Positions 8,016-17,450 of a stretch of DNA of 64,000 nucleotides are shown one piece after another (positions within the stretch are counted from its first letter, which is position 1; each line of letters opens with the position of its first letter). The stretch comes from Mesorhizobium loti (GTDB taxonomy: Bacteria; Pseudomonadota; Alphaproteobacteria; Rhizobiales; Rhizobiaceae), in the NCBI RefSeq assembly GCF_002858745.1, contig NZ_PJRO01000005.1, positions 316,865-380,864 on the forward strand. Direction: 5' to 3'. Under the pieces are notes generated by a model that saw only the letters and a program-made list of their open reading frames with translations, had not been told where the DNA came from and searched no databases. Made by a program: the position numbers and the translations under genes.

Positions 8016-8888
8016 ATGGCAACCAAACAGACCCGTACGCTCGCGCGTTTCATGGCGGCCCCTTCGGTGCTGCTCCTGCTGATCTGGATGGCGGTGCCGC
8101 TGGCGATCACGCTGTGGTTCTCCTTCCAGCAATACAACCCGCTGAACCCGATCCGTGACGGCTTCGTCGGCTTCTCGAACTACGCGCTGTTCTTCAACAA
8201 CCCAGCCTTCATCACCGCCATCATCAACACGCTGATCCTGGTGGTCGCGGTACTCGCCATCACCATCATCGGCGGCATCCTGCTGGCACTGCTGCTCGAC
8301 CAGCCGATGTGGGGGCAAGGTCTCGTGCGCATCCTGGTGATCTCGCCCTTCTTCGTCATGCCGCCGGTGGCGGCACTGGTGTGGAAGAACATGATCATGC
8401 ATCCGGGCTATGGCGTGTTCGCCGACATCGCGCGGTTCTTCGGGGCGCAGCCGATAGACTGGTTCGCGCAATACCCGCTGTTCTCGATCATCCTGATCGT
8501 CGCCTGGCAGTGGCTGCCTTTCGCCACGCTGATCCTGCTCACCTCGCTGCAATCGCTCGACGGCGAGCAGAAGGAAGCGGCTGAAATGGACGGCGCCGGC
8601 ATTCTCTCGCGCTTCTGGTACCTGACGCTGCCGCACCTCTCGCGCGCCATCACCGTCGTGGTGCTGATCCAGACGATCTTCCTGCTTTCGGTCTATGCCG
8701 AGATTCTCGTCACCACCAATGGCGGGCCGGGCTATGCGTCCACCAACCTGCCGTTCCTCGTCTACCAGAAGGCCCTGCTCGAATACAAAATCGGCCAGGC
8801 GTCTGCCGGCGGCATCATCGCCGTCATCCTTGCCAACATCGTTGCCTTCTTCGCCATGCGCGCCGTCGGCAAGAACCTGGACAAGTAG
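8016..8888 (+). CDS. smoF: Sugar alcohol ABC transporter permease 1
   Basis: The 290-residue inner-membrane protein has six predicted helices and the binding-protein-dependent permease EAA loop, here [20 protein letters not shown] near residues 190-209, which contacts the ATPase. The ATG at 8016 is preferred over an in-frame GTG at 8004 because it follows GGTGGAGGAGACC. The Sec-free N-terminus ([23 protein letters not shown]) is the first membrane segment. It is followed nine bases later by the second permease, and it belongs to the MalF-like class that pairs with a MalG-like partner. Confidence 0.9.
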   Translation: MATKQTRTLARFMAAPSVLLLLIWMAVPLAITLWFSFQQYNPLNPIRDGFVGFSNYALFFNNPAFITAIINTLILVVAVLAITIIGGILLALLLDQPMWGQGLVRILVISPFFVMPPVAALVWKNMIMHPGYGVFADIARFFGAQPIDWFAQYPLFSIILIVAWQWLPFATLILLTSLQSLDGEQKEAAEMDGAGILSRFWYLTLPHLSRAITVVVLIQTIFLLSVYAEILVTTNGGPGYASTNLPFLVYQKALLEYKIGQASAGGIIAVILANIVAFFAMRAVGKNLDK

Positions 8889-8897
8889 GAGGCTGCA

Positions 8898-9722
8898 ATG
8901 GCACGCTCAGTCACCAACCGGCACAAGACGATCGCAACGATTGCGGCCTGGGTGGTCGCACTCGTGATCTTCTTCCCGATCCTCTACACCATCATCACCT
9001 CCTTCAAGTCGGAGCAGGAGGCGATCCAGGGCTTCAGCCTGATCCCGTCGGGCACGCTGGAGAGCTATTCGGAAGTCCAGTCGCAGTACAATTACTTCAA
9101 GCCCTTCATGAACTCGGTGATCCTGTCGCTGGGCTCGACGGTGCTGGCCCTGGTGGTCGCGATCCCTGCCGCCTGGTCGATGGCGTTCTCGCCCACCAAG
9201 CGCACCAAGGACGTCTTGATGTGGATGCTGTCCACCAAGATGATGCCGGCGGTGGCGGTGCTGTTTCCGATCTACTTGATCTTCCGCAACCTTGGCCTGC
9301 TCGACAGCCGCATCGGCATGACCGTGATGCTGATGTTGATCAACCTGCCGATCGTCATCTGGATGCTCTACACCTATTTCCGCGAGATCCCGGGCGAGAT
9401 CCTGGAGGCCGCGCGCATGGACGGCGCCACGCTGTGGGGCGAGATCATCTATGTGCTGACGCCGATGGCGGTGCCGGGCATCGCCTCCACCATGCTGCTC
9501 AACATCATCCTGGCCTGGAACGAGGCGTTCTGGACCATCCGGCTCACCACCACCAACGCTGCCCCGCTGACCGCCTTCATCTCGTCCTTCTCCAGTCCGC
9601 AAGGGCTGTTCTGGGCGAAACTTTCGGCAGCGTCGACGCTGGCCATCGCACCGATCCTGATCATGGGCTGGTTCAGTCAGAAACAGCTGGTGCGCGGCCT
9701 GACCTTCGGCGCCGTAAAGTAG
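8898..9722 (+). CDS. smoG: Sugar alcohol ABC transporter permease 2
   Basis: The 274-residue protein is the MalG-like partner of the preceding permease. It has six predicted helices, a periplasmic loop with [21 protein letters not shown] after helix 1, and the EAA loop [21 protein letters not shown] near residues 165-185. The ribosome site GGAGGCTGCA precedes the ATG, overlapping the vicinity of the smoF stop. Together with smoF it forms the membrane channel of the polyol importer. The ATPase gene follows after 29 bases. Confidence 0.9.
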   Translation: MARSVTNRHKTIATIAAWVVALVIFFPILYTIITSFKSEQEAIQGFSLIPSGTLESYSEVQSQYNYFKPFMNSVILSLGSTVLALVVAIPAAWSMAFSPTKRTKDVLMWMLSTKMMPAVAVLFPIYLIFRNLGLLDSRIGMTVMLMLINLPIVIWMLYTYFREIPGEILEAARMDGATLWGEIIYVLTPMAVPGIASTMLLNIILAWNEAFWTIRLTTTNAAPLTAFISSFSSPQGLFWAKLSAASTLAIAPILIMGWFSQKQLVRGLTFGAVK

Positions 9723-9751
9723 ATACCCGGCCAAAGCCCTCGGAGGGAACC

Positions 9752-10750
<999 letters not shown>

Positions 10751-10757
10751 GGCGACC

Positions 10758-11147
10758 ATGCGCTTCGTCAATCCGATTGTTTTCGCCAGGGACATTGGCG
10801 TCGCGAAGGCGTTCTATCGCGATGTCCTCGGTCTGGCGGTCAAGGCCGATCACGGCGCGATCGTCATTTTCGAAGGGCATTTCGCCATCCACGATGCGAC
10901 GGCGTTGATCGAAACCGTGTGGGGAGTGGCAGCTCCTCGAAGACCCGAACCGCTGGGGCAACCCAACCTGCTGCTCTATTTCGAAGATGACGACATCGAC
11001 GCCTGTTTTGCGAAGCTGAGCGGCAAGGTCGACCTCATCCATCCGATCATGAAGCAGGCGTGGGGCCAGCGCGTATTCCGGTTCTACGACCCCGATCGCC
11101 ATGCGGTCGAGATCGGCGAACCGCTAGCCGAGGACAAGGACTTATGA
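10758..11147 (+). CDS. VOC (glyoxalase/bleomycin-resistance) family protein
   Basis: The 129-residue protein has the paired beta-alpha-beta-beta-beta modules of the vicinal oxygen chelate fold. FVNPIVFARDIGVAKAFYRDVLGL is at the N-terminus and VFRFYDPDRHAVEIGEPL is near the C-terminus, where the Glu is a typical metal ligand. It begins eight bases after the smoK stop and 31 bases before the sorbitol dehydrogenase start, so it is inside the polyol operon. This is not part of the standard import/oxidation route. It may detoxify a carbonyl by-product or bind a sugar intermediate; the ligand is unknown. Confidence 0.8.
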   Translation: MRFVNPIVFARDIGVAKAFYRDVLGLAVKADHGAIVIFEGHFAIHDATALIETVWGVAAPRRPEPLGQPNLLLYFEDDDIDACFAKLSGKVDLIHPIMKQAWGQRVFRFYDPDRHAVEIGEPLAEDKDL

Positions 11148-11178
11148 CGACCGTGGCTTTCCGTAAGAGTGTAACCCG

Positions 11179-11952
11179 ATGAGGCGCCTTGAAGGCAAAT
11201 CCGCCATCGTGACCGGGTCAGCCCGCGGCATCGGCCGTGCCTTCGCCGAAGCCTATATACGCGAGGGGGCGACGGTGGCGATCGCCGACATCAACCTGGA
11301 GGCGGCTGAAAGGACCGCGGCCGAGATCGGGCCGGGTGCCTATGCGGTGCCTCTCGACGTCACCGACCAGGCCTCGATCGATGTCGCGATAACCGCGGTC
11401 GAGAAGAAGGCGGGCGGGCTCGACATCCTCATCAACAACGCCGCCCTGTTCGATGCGGCACCCATCGTCGAAATCAGCCGCGCCAGCTACGACCGGCTGT
11501 TCACGGTCAATGTCGCCGGCACGCTGTTCATGCTGCAGGCGGCGGCGAAGTCGATGATCGCCAGGGGCAAGGGCGGCAGGATCATCAACATGGCAAGTCA
11601 GGCTGGCCGTCGCGGCGAGGCGCTGGTCGGCGTCTATTGCGCCACCAAGGCGGCCGTCATCTCGCTGACCCAGTCGGCCGGGCTCGACCTCATCAAGCAC
11701 CGCATCAACGTCAATGCCATCGCGCCCGGCGTGGTCGACGGCGAGCACTGGGACCATGTCGATGCCCTGTTCGCCAGATACGAGAACCGGCCGCTCGGCG
11801 AGAAGAAGAGACTGGTCGGCGAGAGCGTGCCTTACGGGCGCATGGGCCGAGCGGAAGACCTGACCGGCATGGCGGTGTTCCTGGCCAGCAGCGAGGCCGA
11901 ATACATCGTCGCCCAGACCTACAACGTCGATGGCGGCCAGTGGATGAGTTGA
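11179..11952 (+). CDS. smoS: Sorbitol (L-iditol 2-) dehydrogenase, SDR family
   Basis: The 257-residue protein is a classical short-chain dehydrogenase: cofactor motif TGSARGIG near residue 12, the aspartate of ADIN that prefers NAD, NNAA, the catalytic serine region NMASQ, YCATK (Tyr/Lys pair) and the carboxyl end VDGGQWMS. It closely fits rhizobial and Rhodobacter SmoS, which oxidises D-sorbitol to D-fructose and galactitol to tagatose. It follows the smo ABC genes and precedes mannitol 2-dehydrogenase, as in other rhizobia. Expression probably depends on the smo promoter upstream of smoE. Confidence 0.9.
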   Translation: MRRLEGKSAIVTGSARGIGRAFAEAYIREGATVAIADINLEAAERTAAEIGPGAYAVPLDVTDQASIDVAITAVEKKAGGLDILINNAALFDAAPIVEISRASYDRLFTVNVAGTLFMLQAAAKSMIARGKGGRIINMASQAGRRGEALVGVYCATKAAVISLTQSAGLDLIKHRINVNAIAPGVVDGEHWDHVDALFARYENRPLGEKKRLVGESVPYGRMGRAEDLTGMAVFLASSEAEYIVAQTYNVDGGQWMS

Positions 11953-11957
11953 ACTTG

Positions 11958-12122
11958 CCTTCTCCCCTTGTGGGAGAAGGTGGCCGAGCCCGGCGGCGTA
12001 GCCGCCGTAAGCGAGGTCGGATGAAGGGTGTTGGCAGGATCGCCAGCGTTCAGTTTCTTCCTGCACCCCTCATCCGTCTCGGCGCGGCGCGCCGATCCAC
12101 CTTCTCCCACAAGGGGAGAAGG
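11958..12122. repeat. Dispersed palindromic element, type I, copy 2
   Basis: The element lies between smoS and mtlK, within what should be one transcript. Its left arm (CCTTCTCCCCTTGTGGGAG, then GGCCGAG and GCGAGGTCGGATGA) matches the right arm of the copy at 6191-6377 in reverse complement, while its right arm matches that copy's left arm. The two copies are therefore in opposite orientation. Each arm begins with a small hairpin. No coding content is evident. Confidence 0.8.
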
Positions 12123-12150
12123 AGATGTGCCCTACGAAAGGCGTTTTGAC

Positions 12151-13629
12151 ATGACGACAAAACTCTCGCTCGCCACTCTGGACAAGCTGCCCGTGAAGGT
12201 GGCCGTCCCCGCTTACCGGCGCGAAAGCCTCAAGGCCGGCATCCTGCATTTCGGCGTCGGCAATTTCCACCGCGCCCATCAGGCTGTCTATCTCGACGAC
12301 CTGTTCAATCTGGGCGAGGGGCATGACTGGGCGCTCATCGGCGCCGGCGTGTTCGAGGGCGAGAAAGCCGGTCGCGCCATGCTGGCCGGGCAGGACTGGC
12401 TGACCACCGTGGTCGAGCAGGACGAAGGCCATATGGTCTCCCGGGTGACGGGCGCGATGATCGATTTCCTGGTGCCGGGCGAGACGGCGGCGATCATCGA
12501 CAGGCTGGCCGATCCGGCAATCCGCATTGTCTCGCTGACCATCACCGAAGGCGGCTATTTCATCGATCCGGCCTCGGGTTATTTCAATCCGGAACATCCC
12601 GACATCATTGCCGACGCCAATGATCCGGACCATCCGAAGACGGTGTTCGGCCTGATGCTTGCCGGGCTCGTGCGCCGGCGCGACGCGAGCGTCCAGCCCT
12701 TCACGGTGATGTCCTGCGATAACATCCCCCACAATGGCCGTGTCACCTCCGACGGCGTCATCGGCCTCGCCCGCCTGTTCGACCGCGACCTCGCCGAATG
12801 GGTCGCCGGCAACGTCGCCTTTCCGAACGGCATGGTCGACCGCATCACGCCCGCCACCACCGACCGCGAGCGCGGCATCCTGGCGGCGGATTTCGGCGTC
12901 GACGACAACTGGCCGGTGTTCTGCGAACCGTTCCGGCAGTGGGTGCTGGAGGACAAGTTCCCGGCCGGCCGACCGGCGCTGGAAAAGGTCGGTGTGCAAT
13001 TCGTGCCGGACGTCTCGCCCTATGAGCTGATGAAGATCCGCATCCTCAATGGCGGCCATGCCACCATCGCCTATCCGGCCGGGCTGATGGATATCCACTT
13101 CGTGCATGAGGCGATGCAGGAGCCGCTGGTGCGCGGCTTTCTCGCCAGGCTCGAGCATGACGAGATCATCCCGACCGTGCCGCCGGTGCCCAATACCGAC
13201 CTCGAGGACTATTACCAGCTGATCGAGCGCCGCTTCTCCAACCCCAAGATCGGCGACACGGTGCGCCGGCTTTGCCTCGACGGCTCCAACCGGCAGCCGA
13301 AATTCATCATCCCCACCATCGCGGACCGCCTGAAGGCTGGCGCCGGTGTCGCAGGCCTCGCGCTCGAATCCGCCTTCTGGTGCCGCTACTGCTTCGGCAC
13401 CACCGATTCCGGCGCAGTCATCGAACCCAACGATCCCAGTTGGGAGCGCATGCAAGCGACCGCACGGATCGCCAAGGCCGACCCTTCGGCCTGGCTCGCC
13501 ATGGAGGATATCTACGGCGAAGTCGGCCGCTCGCCGGCCTTTGTCGCCGCTTTCTCCCATGCACTGAAGACGGTCTGGGACGTCGGCGCGCGCGAGACGT
13601 TGACGCGTTATCTCGCCAGCCGGCTCTGA
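12151..13629 (+). CDS. mtlK: Mannitol 2-dehydrogenase (polyol long-chain dehydrogenase)
   Basis: The 492-residue protein belongs to the polyol-specific long-chain dehydrogenases, zinc-independent NAD enzymes that oxidise D-mannitol to D-fructose. GILHFGVGNFHRAHQAVYLDDL near residues 30-51 is the N-terminal cofactor region. SCDNIPHNGRV, KIRILNGGHATIAYPAGL (with the catalytic Lys and Asn/His region) and DGSNRQPKFI are family signatures. The frame opens further upstream through the repeat element, so the ATG at 12151 is preferred. It is downstream of smoS and upstream of a sugar kinase, completing hexitol conversion to ketohexose. Confidence 0.93.
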   Translation: MTTKLSLATLDKLPVKVAVPAYRRESLKAGILHFGVGNFHRAHQAVYLDDLFNLGEGHDWALIGAGVFEGEKAGRAMLAGQDWLTTVVEQDEGHMVSRVTGAMIDFLVPGETAAIIDRLADPAIRIVSLTITEGGYFIDPASGYFNPEHPDIIADANDPDHPKTVFGLMLAGLVRRRDASVQPFTVMSCDNIPHNGRVTSDGVIGLARLFDRDLAEWVAGNVAFPNGMVDRITPATTDRERGILAADFGVDDNWPVFCEPFRQWVLEDKFPAGRPALEKVGVQFVPDVSPYELMKIRILNGGHATIAYPAGLMDIHFVHEAMQEPLVRGFLARLEHDEIIPTVPPVPNTDLEDYYQLIERRFSNPKIGDTVRRLCLDGSNRQPKFIIPTIADRLKAGAGVAGLALESAFWCRYCFGTTDSGAVIEPNDPSWERMQATARIAKADPSAWLAMEDIYGEVGRSPAFVAAFSHALKTVWDVGARETLTRYLASRL

Positions 13630-13800
13630 GCCAGTCGTCCCCTCATGCAGACGGTAGCGCCGGGCAAAACGCGCATATAGAGTGCGCGTCATGCTGCGCG
13701 CTGATGCTCGATTTCTGCCCCCCTTGTCACAGCCGGAATGGGCTTGCGGCCCCTTTGGGACATCGGCCCTGACGGCCGCACCACAGGTCCAGCCGCGCTG

Positions 13801-15366
13801 ATGGCGCCGGTGCTTGCCGCCATCGATGTCGGCACCGGCAGCGCACGTGCCGGCCTGTTCGACCGCCATGGCCAACTTCTCGCCCGCGCCGAGCGGCCGA
13901 TTGCCATGAACCAGGCCAGCGCTGGCCACTACGAACAGGATTCGGAAAACATCTGGGCCGCTGCCTGCGAGGCGATGCGGGATGCCCGTGAAACCGCCGG
14001 CGTCGCGGCGGAAGACGTCGCCGGTATTTCGTTCGATGCCACCTGCTCCAACGTTTTTCGCGGCCGCAATGGCGAGCAGGTCGGCGTTTCAAAGGCAGGC
14101 CGCGAGCGCTGGGACACCATCGTCTGGATGGACCATCGCGCCTTGGCCGAGGCCGACGAATGCACGGCCACCGGTCACCGCGTGCTCGGCCATGTCGGCG
14201 GTGTCATGTCGCCGGAAATGGCGACGCCGAAGCTGATGTGGGTGAAGCGGCATCTGCCGGATGCCTGGGCGCGCACCGGCCAGCTTTTCGATCTCGCCGA
14301 TTTCCTCACCTACAGGGCCTGCGGTTCGCTCGCCCGCTCGCAGTGCACGCTCACCGCCAAATGGACTTTTCTTGCCCATGAGCAATCGGGCTGGCGTCCA
14401 GATTTCTTCGAAGCTGTGGGCTTGGCCGATATCTTCGAGCACGGTTCCCTGCCGGATCGCCCCAGCCCGGTCGGCAGCGATCTCGGTCCGTTGACGAAAG
14501 AGGCTGCGGCCGCGCTCGGCCTCACCACGGACTGCCGTGTCGGCGCCGGCCTCATCGACGCCTTCGCCGGAGCGCTCGGCGTCATCGGTGGCCTCGGCGA
14601 CGTCGACCGGCATCTGGCGCTGATCGCCGGCACGTCGAGTTGTGTCATGGCGATGTCTTCCGAGCCACGCGCTTTCGCCGGCATGTGGGGGCCCTATTTC
14701 GGCGCCCCCCTGCCGGGCCTCTGGCTGAGCGAAGGGGGGCAGTCGGCCACTGGCGCGTTGCTCGATCACATCATTCGCTGGCATGGCCGCGAGCCCGATG
14801 CCGCCACCCACAGGCGCATCGTCGAACGTGTCATGGCGCTGCGCGCCGAAGAGGGGTTGGATCTCGCCTCACGGCTGCACGTGCTGCCGGACTTCCACGG
14901 CAACCGCACACCCATGGCCGACCCGCACGCACTGGGCGTCATCAGCGGGCTGACACTGGACTCCTCCTTCGACAGCCTGGCCCGGCTCTACTGGCGCACT
15001 GCCGTCGCCATCGCGCTGGGCGTGCGCCATGTGCTCGAAGCCCTCAACGCCAATGGCTATGTCATCGACACGCTGCATGTCACCGGCGGCCATACCCGCA
15101 ACCCGCTGCTGATGGAACTCTACGCCGATGCCACCGGCTGCACGGTGCTGGAATCGGAAAGCGGCGATGCAGTGCTGCTCGGCACAGCGATGTCGGCAGC
15201 GGCTGCAGCCGGACTTCATCCGAGCCTGGCCGACGCCTGTGCCGCCATGCGCCAGCCTGGCCGGGAGCGGCGGCCGAACCCAGCCGCGCAAGACCGCTTC
15301 GACCGCGACTATCGCGTGTTCCTTGAGATGCACCGTCAGCGCCAGGCGCTCGACGCCCTGCAGTGA
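13801..15366 (+). CDS. FGGY-family carbohydrate kinase (ribulokinase-like)
   Basis: The protein has 521 residues from the ATG at 13801; an upstream ATG at 13738 would add 21 residues that do not match the family. LAAIDVGTGSARAGLFD is the N-terminal phosphate-binding motif. GISFDATCSN, ALIAGTSSCVM and TGGHTRNPLLMELYADATG are characteristic of the D-ribulokinase (FGGY/YoaC) branch of the family rather than of xylulokinase or glycerol kinase. It phosphorylates a ketopentose or similar sugar with ATP. At the end of a sorbitol/mannitol operon it could act on D-ribulose formed from ribitol or arabitol. The exact substrate is inference. Confidence 0.85.
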   Translation: MAPVLAAIDVGTGSARAGLFDRHGQLLARAERPIAMNQASAGHYEQDSENIWAAACEAMRDARETAGVAAEDVAGISFDATCSNVFRGRNGEQVGVSKAGRERWDTIVWMDHRALAEADECTATGHRVLGHVGGVMSPEMATPKLMWVKRHLPDAWARTGQLFDLADFLTYRACGSLARSQCTLTAKWTFLAHEQSGWRPDFFEAVGLADIFEHGSLPDRPSPVGSDLGPLTKEAAAALGLTTDCRVGAGLIDAFAGALGVIGGLGDVDRHLALIAGTSSCVMAMSSEPRAFAGMWGPYFGAPLPGLWLSEGGQSATGALLDHIIRWHGREPDAATHRRIVERVMALRAEEGLDLASRLHVLPDFHGNRTPMADPHALGVISGLTLDSSFDSLARLYWRTAVAIALGVRHVLEALNANGYVIDTLHVTGGHTRNPLLMELYADATGCTVLESESGDAVLLGTAMSAAAAAGLHPSLADACAAMRQPGRERRPNPAAQDRFDRDYRVFLEMHRQRQALDALQ

Positions 15367-15380
15367 ACAACGGCGCTTCA

Positions 15381-15473
15381 CTGGAGCGTTTCCATGAAAT
15401 GGAAACGCTCCAGCTCTTGGTTTTCACACAATTCCGGACGCGAAACCGCTACACGCTTTTGCTGGAATGGCTC
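15381..15473. repeat. Dispersed rhizobial hairpin element, type II, copy A
   Basis: The element contains a hairpin CTGGAGCGTTTCC-N7-GGAAACGCTCCAG (15381-15413), followed by a conserved tail with TTTTCACACAATTCCGGACG, CGAAACCGCTACACGC and GCTGGAATGGCTC. Two related copies lie at 36673-36762 and 53660-53756. It sits 15 bases after the kinase stop. A terminator-like role is possible because the hairpin is strong and lies between convergent genes. Confidence 0.8.
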
Positions 15474-15477
15474 GCAC

Positions 15478-15540
15478 CGACTCATAAAGCGCATCCAGAT
15501 TTTGGCTGAAGCGAGTTTGGCGAGAGCAAGGTCGTTTTCG
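15478..15540. repeat. Direct repeat, left copy (flanks EthD gene)
   Basis: About 63 bases that recur at 16042-16103 in the same orientation with few changes. Shared blocks are CAGATTTTGGCTGAAG, GAGTTTG and CGAGAGCAAGGTCGTTTTCG. The two copies enclose a gene fragment and the EthD-domain gene. Confidence 0.8.
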
Positions 15541-15541
15541 T

Positions 15542-15656
15542 TTCAACGGCAACCAGATGTTCCTGATCGTCGACCGGTTCCGCACCGGCTACGTCACCAT
15601 GGATCATGGTGCGCGAGCACGACGCCGATCCCGAAAAGCTCGACGGCTACGCCTGA
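15542..15656 (+). pseudogene. Possible frameshifted gene remnant
   Basis: Two short pieces in different plus-strand frames look protein-like. One reads FNGNQMFLIVDRFRTGYVTM (15542 onward) and the other MVREHDADPEKLDGYA before a stop at 15654-15656. Joining them needs one frame change near 15600. There is no ribosome site or upstream part. I do not recognise the family; it may be the tail of a gene broken by the neighbouring repeats. Confidence 0.3.
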
Positions 15657-15670
15657 TGCGCCGAAGCCCC

Positions 15671-15985
15671 CTATGCTCCAACGATTTCGCTGATCTGCAC
15701 GATGGGCGCGATGTCGGTATAGTTGGCGACGTCCGCGGCGATCTCCGCGCGGTGGGGACCTAGCGCCCCCTGGAATGTTTCCAGGCTCGGCGAGTAAACG
15801 TGGCACGCCGCGACGAACTTCGGCGCACTTCCAGGTTCGCGACCCGCAAGGCCCTTATCGATCTCGTAGCGCAGGCAGGCATCGCCGAGCCGTTCCTGGA
15901 TCAGTGGCATGTGGCGGGTGCGGTAGTAGTCGTGATCGAACTTCGAGCCGCCGTCGGCCGGATAGTAGACGCTCATCTTGATCAT
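15671..15985 (-). CDS. EthD-domain (dimeric alpha/beta barrel) protein
   Basis: The 104-residue protein from the ATG at 15985 has the EthD signature: MIKMSVYYP, then FDHDYYRTRHMPLIQERLGD with the conserved Tyr/His/Met-Pro pattern, and ending in YTDIAPIVQISEIVG. Related small ferredoxin-like-fold proteins are accessory factors or isomerase/oxygenase-like enzymes, and many have unknown substrates. An upstream extension of 22 residues is possible but does not match the family. The gene is enclosed by a pair of direct repeats and stands alone on the minus strand. Confidence 0.85.
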   Translation of the reverse strand: MIKMSVYYPADGGSKFDHDYYRTRHMPLIQERLGDACLRYEIDKGLAGREPGSAPKFVAACHVYSPSLETFQGALGPHRAEIAADVANYTDIAPIVQISEIVGA

Positions 15986-16041
15986 GGTCGGGCTCCTGCT
16001 TGAACGCCGCTTCGAGCATGAGACGGGCCTTCCTAGCTCAC

Positions 16042-16103
16042 CGACTCGCACAGCGCATTCAGATTTTGGCTGAAGGAGTTTGACGAGAGCAAGGTCGTTT
16101 TCG
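16042..16103. repeat. Direct repeat, right copy (flanks EthD gene)
   Basis: This copy matches 15478-15540 in the same orientation, with blocks CAGATTTTGGCTGAAG and CGAGAGCAAGGTCGTTTTCG. It lies 57 bases upstream of the EthD start, so it may contain part of that promoter region, and it ends 32 bases beyond the stop of the threonyl-tRNA synthetase-like gene. Confidence 0.8.
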
Positions 16104-16135
16104 CTGTGCTTTTCGAAGCGGGCGGCGACGGCATT

Positions 16136-17353
16136 TTATGAGTGCGTGACCGCGAACGCGCTGCCACGCTCACCAGCCGTGCCGGCCAGCCGTGAGACGG
16201 CTTCATCCGATGCCATGGTCCATTGCCCCTGGCTGGACTTGAGGGTGACGGAACCATCCTGCGCTTCCCGCTTGCCGAGAACCGCGACGACCGGGATCAA
16301 AAGCTCATGACTGCTGACGATACGCCGCGACAGTGTCTCCGCCTGATCGAAAAGCCGTAGCCGCAGCCCGGCGGCGACGAGGCGTTGCTGGAAGTTCCTT
16401 GCAGCACCGTGCTGGTCTTCGGCCACGGGCAGGATCGCGATCTGGACTGGCGCCAGCCAGAACGGCAGCTTGCCCTGATGATGTTCGAGTAGGATGCCGA
16501 TCATGCGGCCCATCGAGCCGAACACGGCATGGTGCAGCATCACCGGCACTGCGCGGTTTCCGCTGGCGTCGATAAAGGAAGCGTCGAGCCGGGCTGGCAG
16601 CACGAAGTCGAGCTGGATGGTGCCGCATTGCCATGAGCGCCGCTGCCGGTCGCGCAGCGCGAACTCCAGCTTTGGTCCATAGAAGGCGCCTTCGCCCGGT
16701 TGCAGGACGGGCTCAAGACCGGCCGCTTGTGCGGCGGCCAGCAACTGCGCCTCAGCCAGGTCCCAATCCGCCTCCGATCCGGCACGCTTTTCGGGGCGCA
16801 GCGAGAGCGCGACTTCGAAATCATCGAAGCCGAGATCGGCGTAAATGGAAGAGAGCAGTATTACGAAACGAGCGACTTCCGGTTCGACCTGCTCCGATTG
16901 GCAGATGACATGGGCATCGTCCTGGACGAAGCCTCGTGTCCGCATCAGCCCGTGCATCGAGCCGGAGGGCTCGTCGCGGTGGCATGCCCCGAACTCGCAA
17001 AGCCGCATCGGCAGGTCGCGCCAGGAGCGCAGCGAGGCGTTGAAGATCTGGATATGGCACGGGCAGCTCATCGGCTTCAGCGCCATGTCGCGGCCGCCTT
17101 CGCGCGGCATCACGAACATGTTGTCGCGGAATTTCTCCCAATGTCCGGATCGTTCCCACAGGCTGCGCGGCAGGAGCTGCGGGGAATGCACCTCCTCATA
17201 TCCGGATTGCCGCATGCGGCTTCGGATATAGTCCTCCAACTGGCGAAAGAGGTGCCAGCCGGCGGGATGCCAGTAGACCATGCCGGGAGCGTCCTCCTCG
17301 AAATGGAAGAGGTCGAGCCGGTTGGCCAGGATACGGTGATCGTCTTGTTCCAT
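16136..17353 (-). CDS. Threonyl-tRNA synthetase paralogue lacking TGS and editing domains
   Basis: The 405-residue protein is a class II synthetase of the ThrRS family, compared with about 640 residues for the bacterial enzyme. It starts at the catalytic core, so the N-terminal TGS and editing domains are absent. The zinc ligands are present as Cys97 (KPMSCPCH), His148 (QDDAH) and His274 (VMLHH). Motif 2 is CEFGACHRDEPSG, YGPKLEF and SWQCGTIQLDF are intact, and motif 3 is GSMGRMIGIL. In motif 3 the usual Glu before Arg is Gly, and the Arg after His274 is His. A full anticodon-binding domain begins at WLAPVQIAIL. AAGGAC precedes the ATG. Expression is probably attenuated by the leader upstream. 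The housekeeping thrS should be elsewhere. Confidence 0.9.
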   Translation of the reverse strand: MEQDDHRILANRLDLFHFEEDAPGMVYWHPAGWHLFRQLEDYIRSRMRQSGYEEVHSPQLLPRSLWERSGHWEKFRDNMFVMPREGGRDMALKPMSCPCHIQIFNASLRSWRDLPMRLCEFGACHRDEPSGSMHGLMRTRGFVQDDAHVICQSEQVEPEVARFVILLSSIYADLGFDDFEVALSLRPEKRAGSEADWDLAEAQLLAAAQAAGLEPVLQPGEGAFYGPKLEFALRDRQRRSWQCGTIQLDFVLPARLDASFIDASGNRAVPVMLHHAVFGSMGRMIGILLEHHQGKLPFWLAPVQIAILPVAEDQHGAARNFQQRLVAAGLRLRLFDQAETLSRRIVSSHELLIPVVAVLGKREAQDGSVTLKSSQGQWTMASDEAVSRLAGTAGERGSAFAVTHS

Positions 17354-17357
17354 GGTT

Positions 17358-17382
17358 CTGTCCTTGAAAAAAAGCCGGACAG
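17358..17382 (-). promoter_or_regulatory. Hairpin overlapping ribosome site of ThrRS-like gene
   Basis: Read on the minus strand, CTGTCC (17382-17377) can pair with GGACAG (17363-17358) across a T-rich loop. The AAGGAC ribosome-binding sequence of the synthetase gene lies in the 3' arm. It is short, and its contribution to translation control is speculative. Confidence 0.4.
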
Positions 17383-17392
17383 CGAAAGGAAC

Positions 17393-17420
17393 AAAAAAAC
17401 CCCGCACGATCCGGCGGGGC
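17393..17420 (-). terminator. Intrinsic terminator acting as attenuator before ThrRS-like gene
   Basis: On the minus strand the sequence reads CCCCGC-N8-GCGGGG followed directly by seven T residues (17399-17393). It lies between the threonine-rich leader peptide and the synthetase start, so it must be read before the gene rather than after one. A candidate antiterminator pairs GGTCG at the end of the leader reading frame (17460-17456) with CGACC (17429-17425). A mutually exclusive pause hairpin pairs GACGACC (17484-17478) with GGTCGTC (17460-17454). Confidence 0.85.
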
Positions 17421-17450
17421 TGGGGGTCGAGAAGCTGTTGGTTCAGCGCA

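Noticed and set aside
12070..13929. A 619-residue open frame on the minus strand across mtlK.
   Set aside because: High GC content creates long antisense frames; mtlK on the plus strand has full family motifs, and the antisense product is arginine/glycine/histidine-rich without motifs.
17393..17420. Hairpin with T-run considered as terminator of the upstream P-loop gene.
   Set aside because: The P-loop gene is divergent, on the plus strand, and starts at 17592. On the minus strand the hairpin lies between the leader peptide and the synthetase start, so it is upstream of the gene and fits an attenuator.
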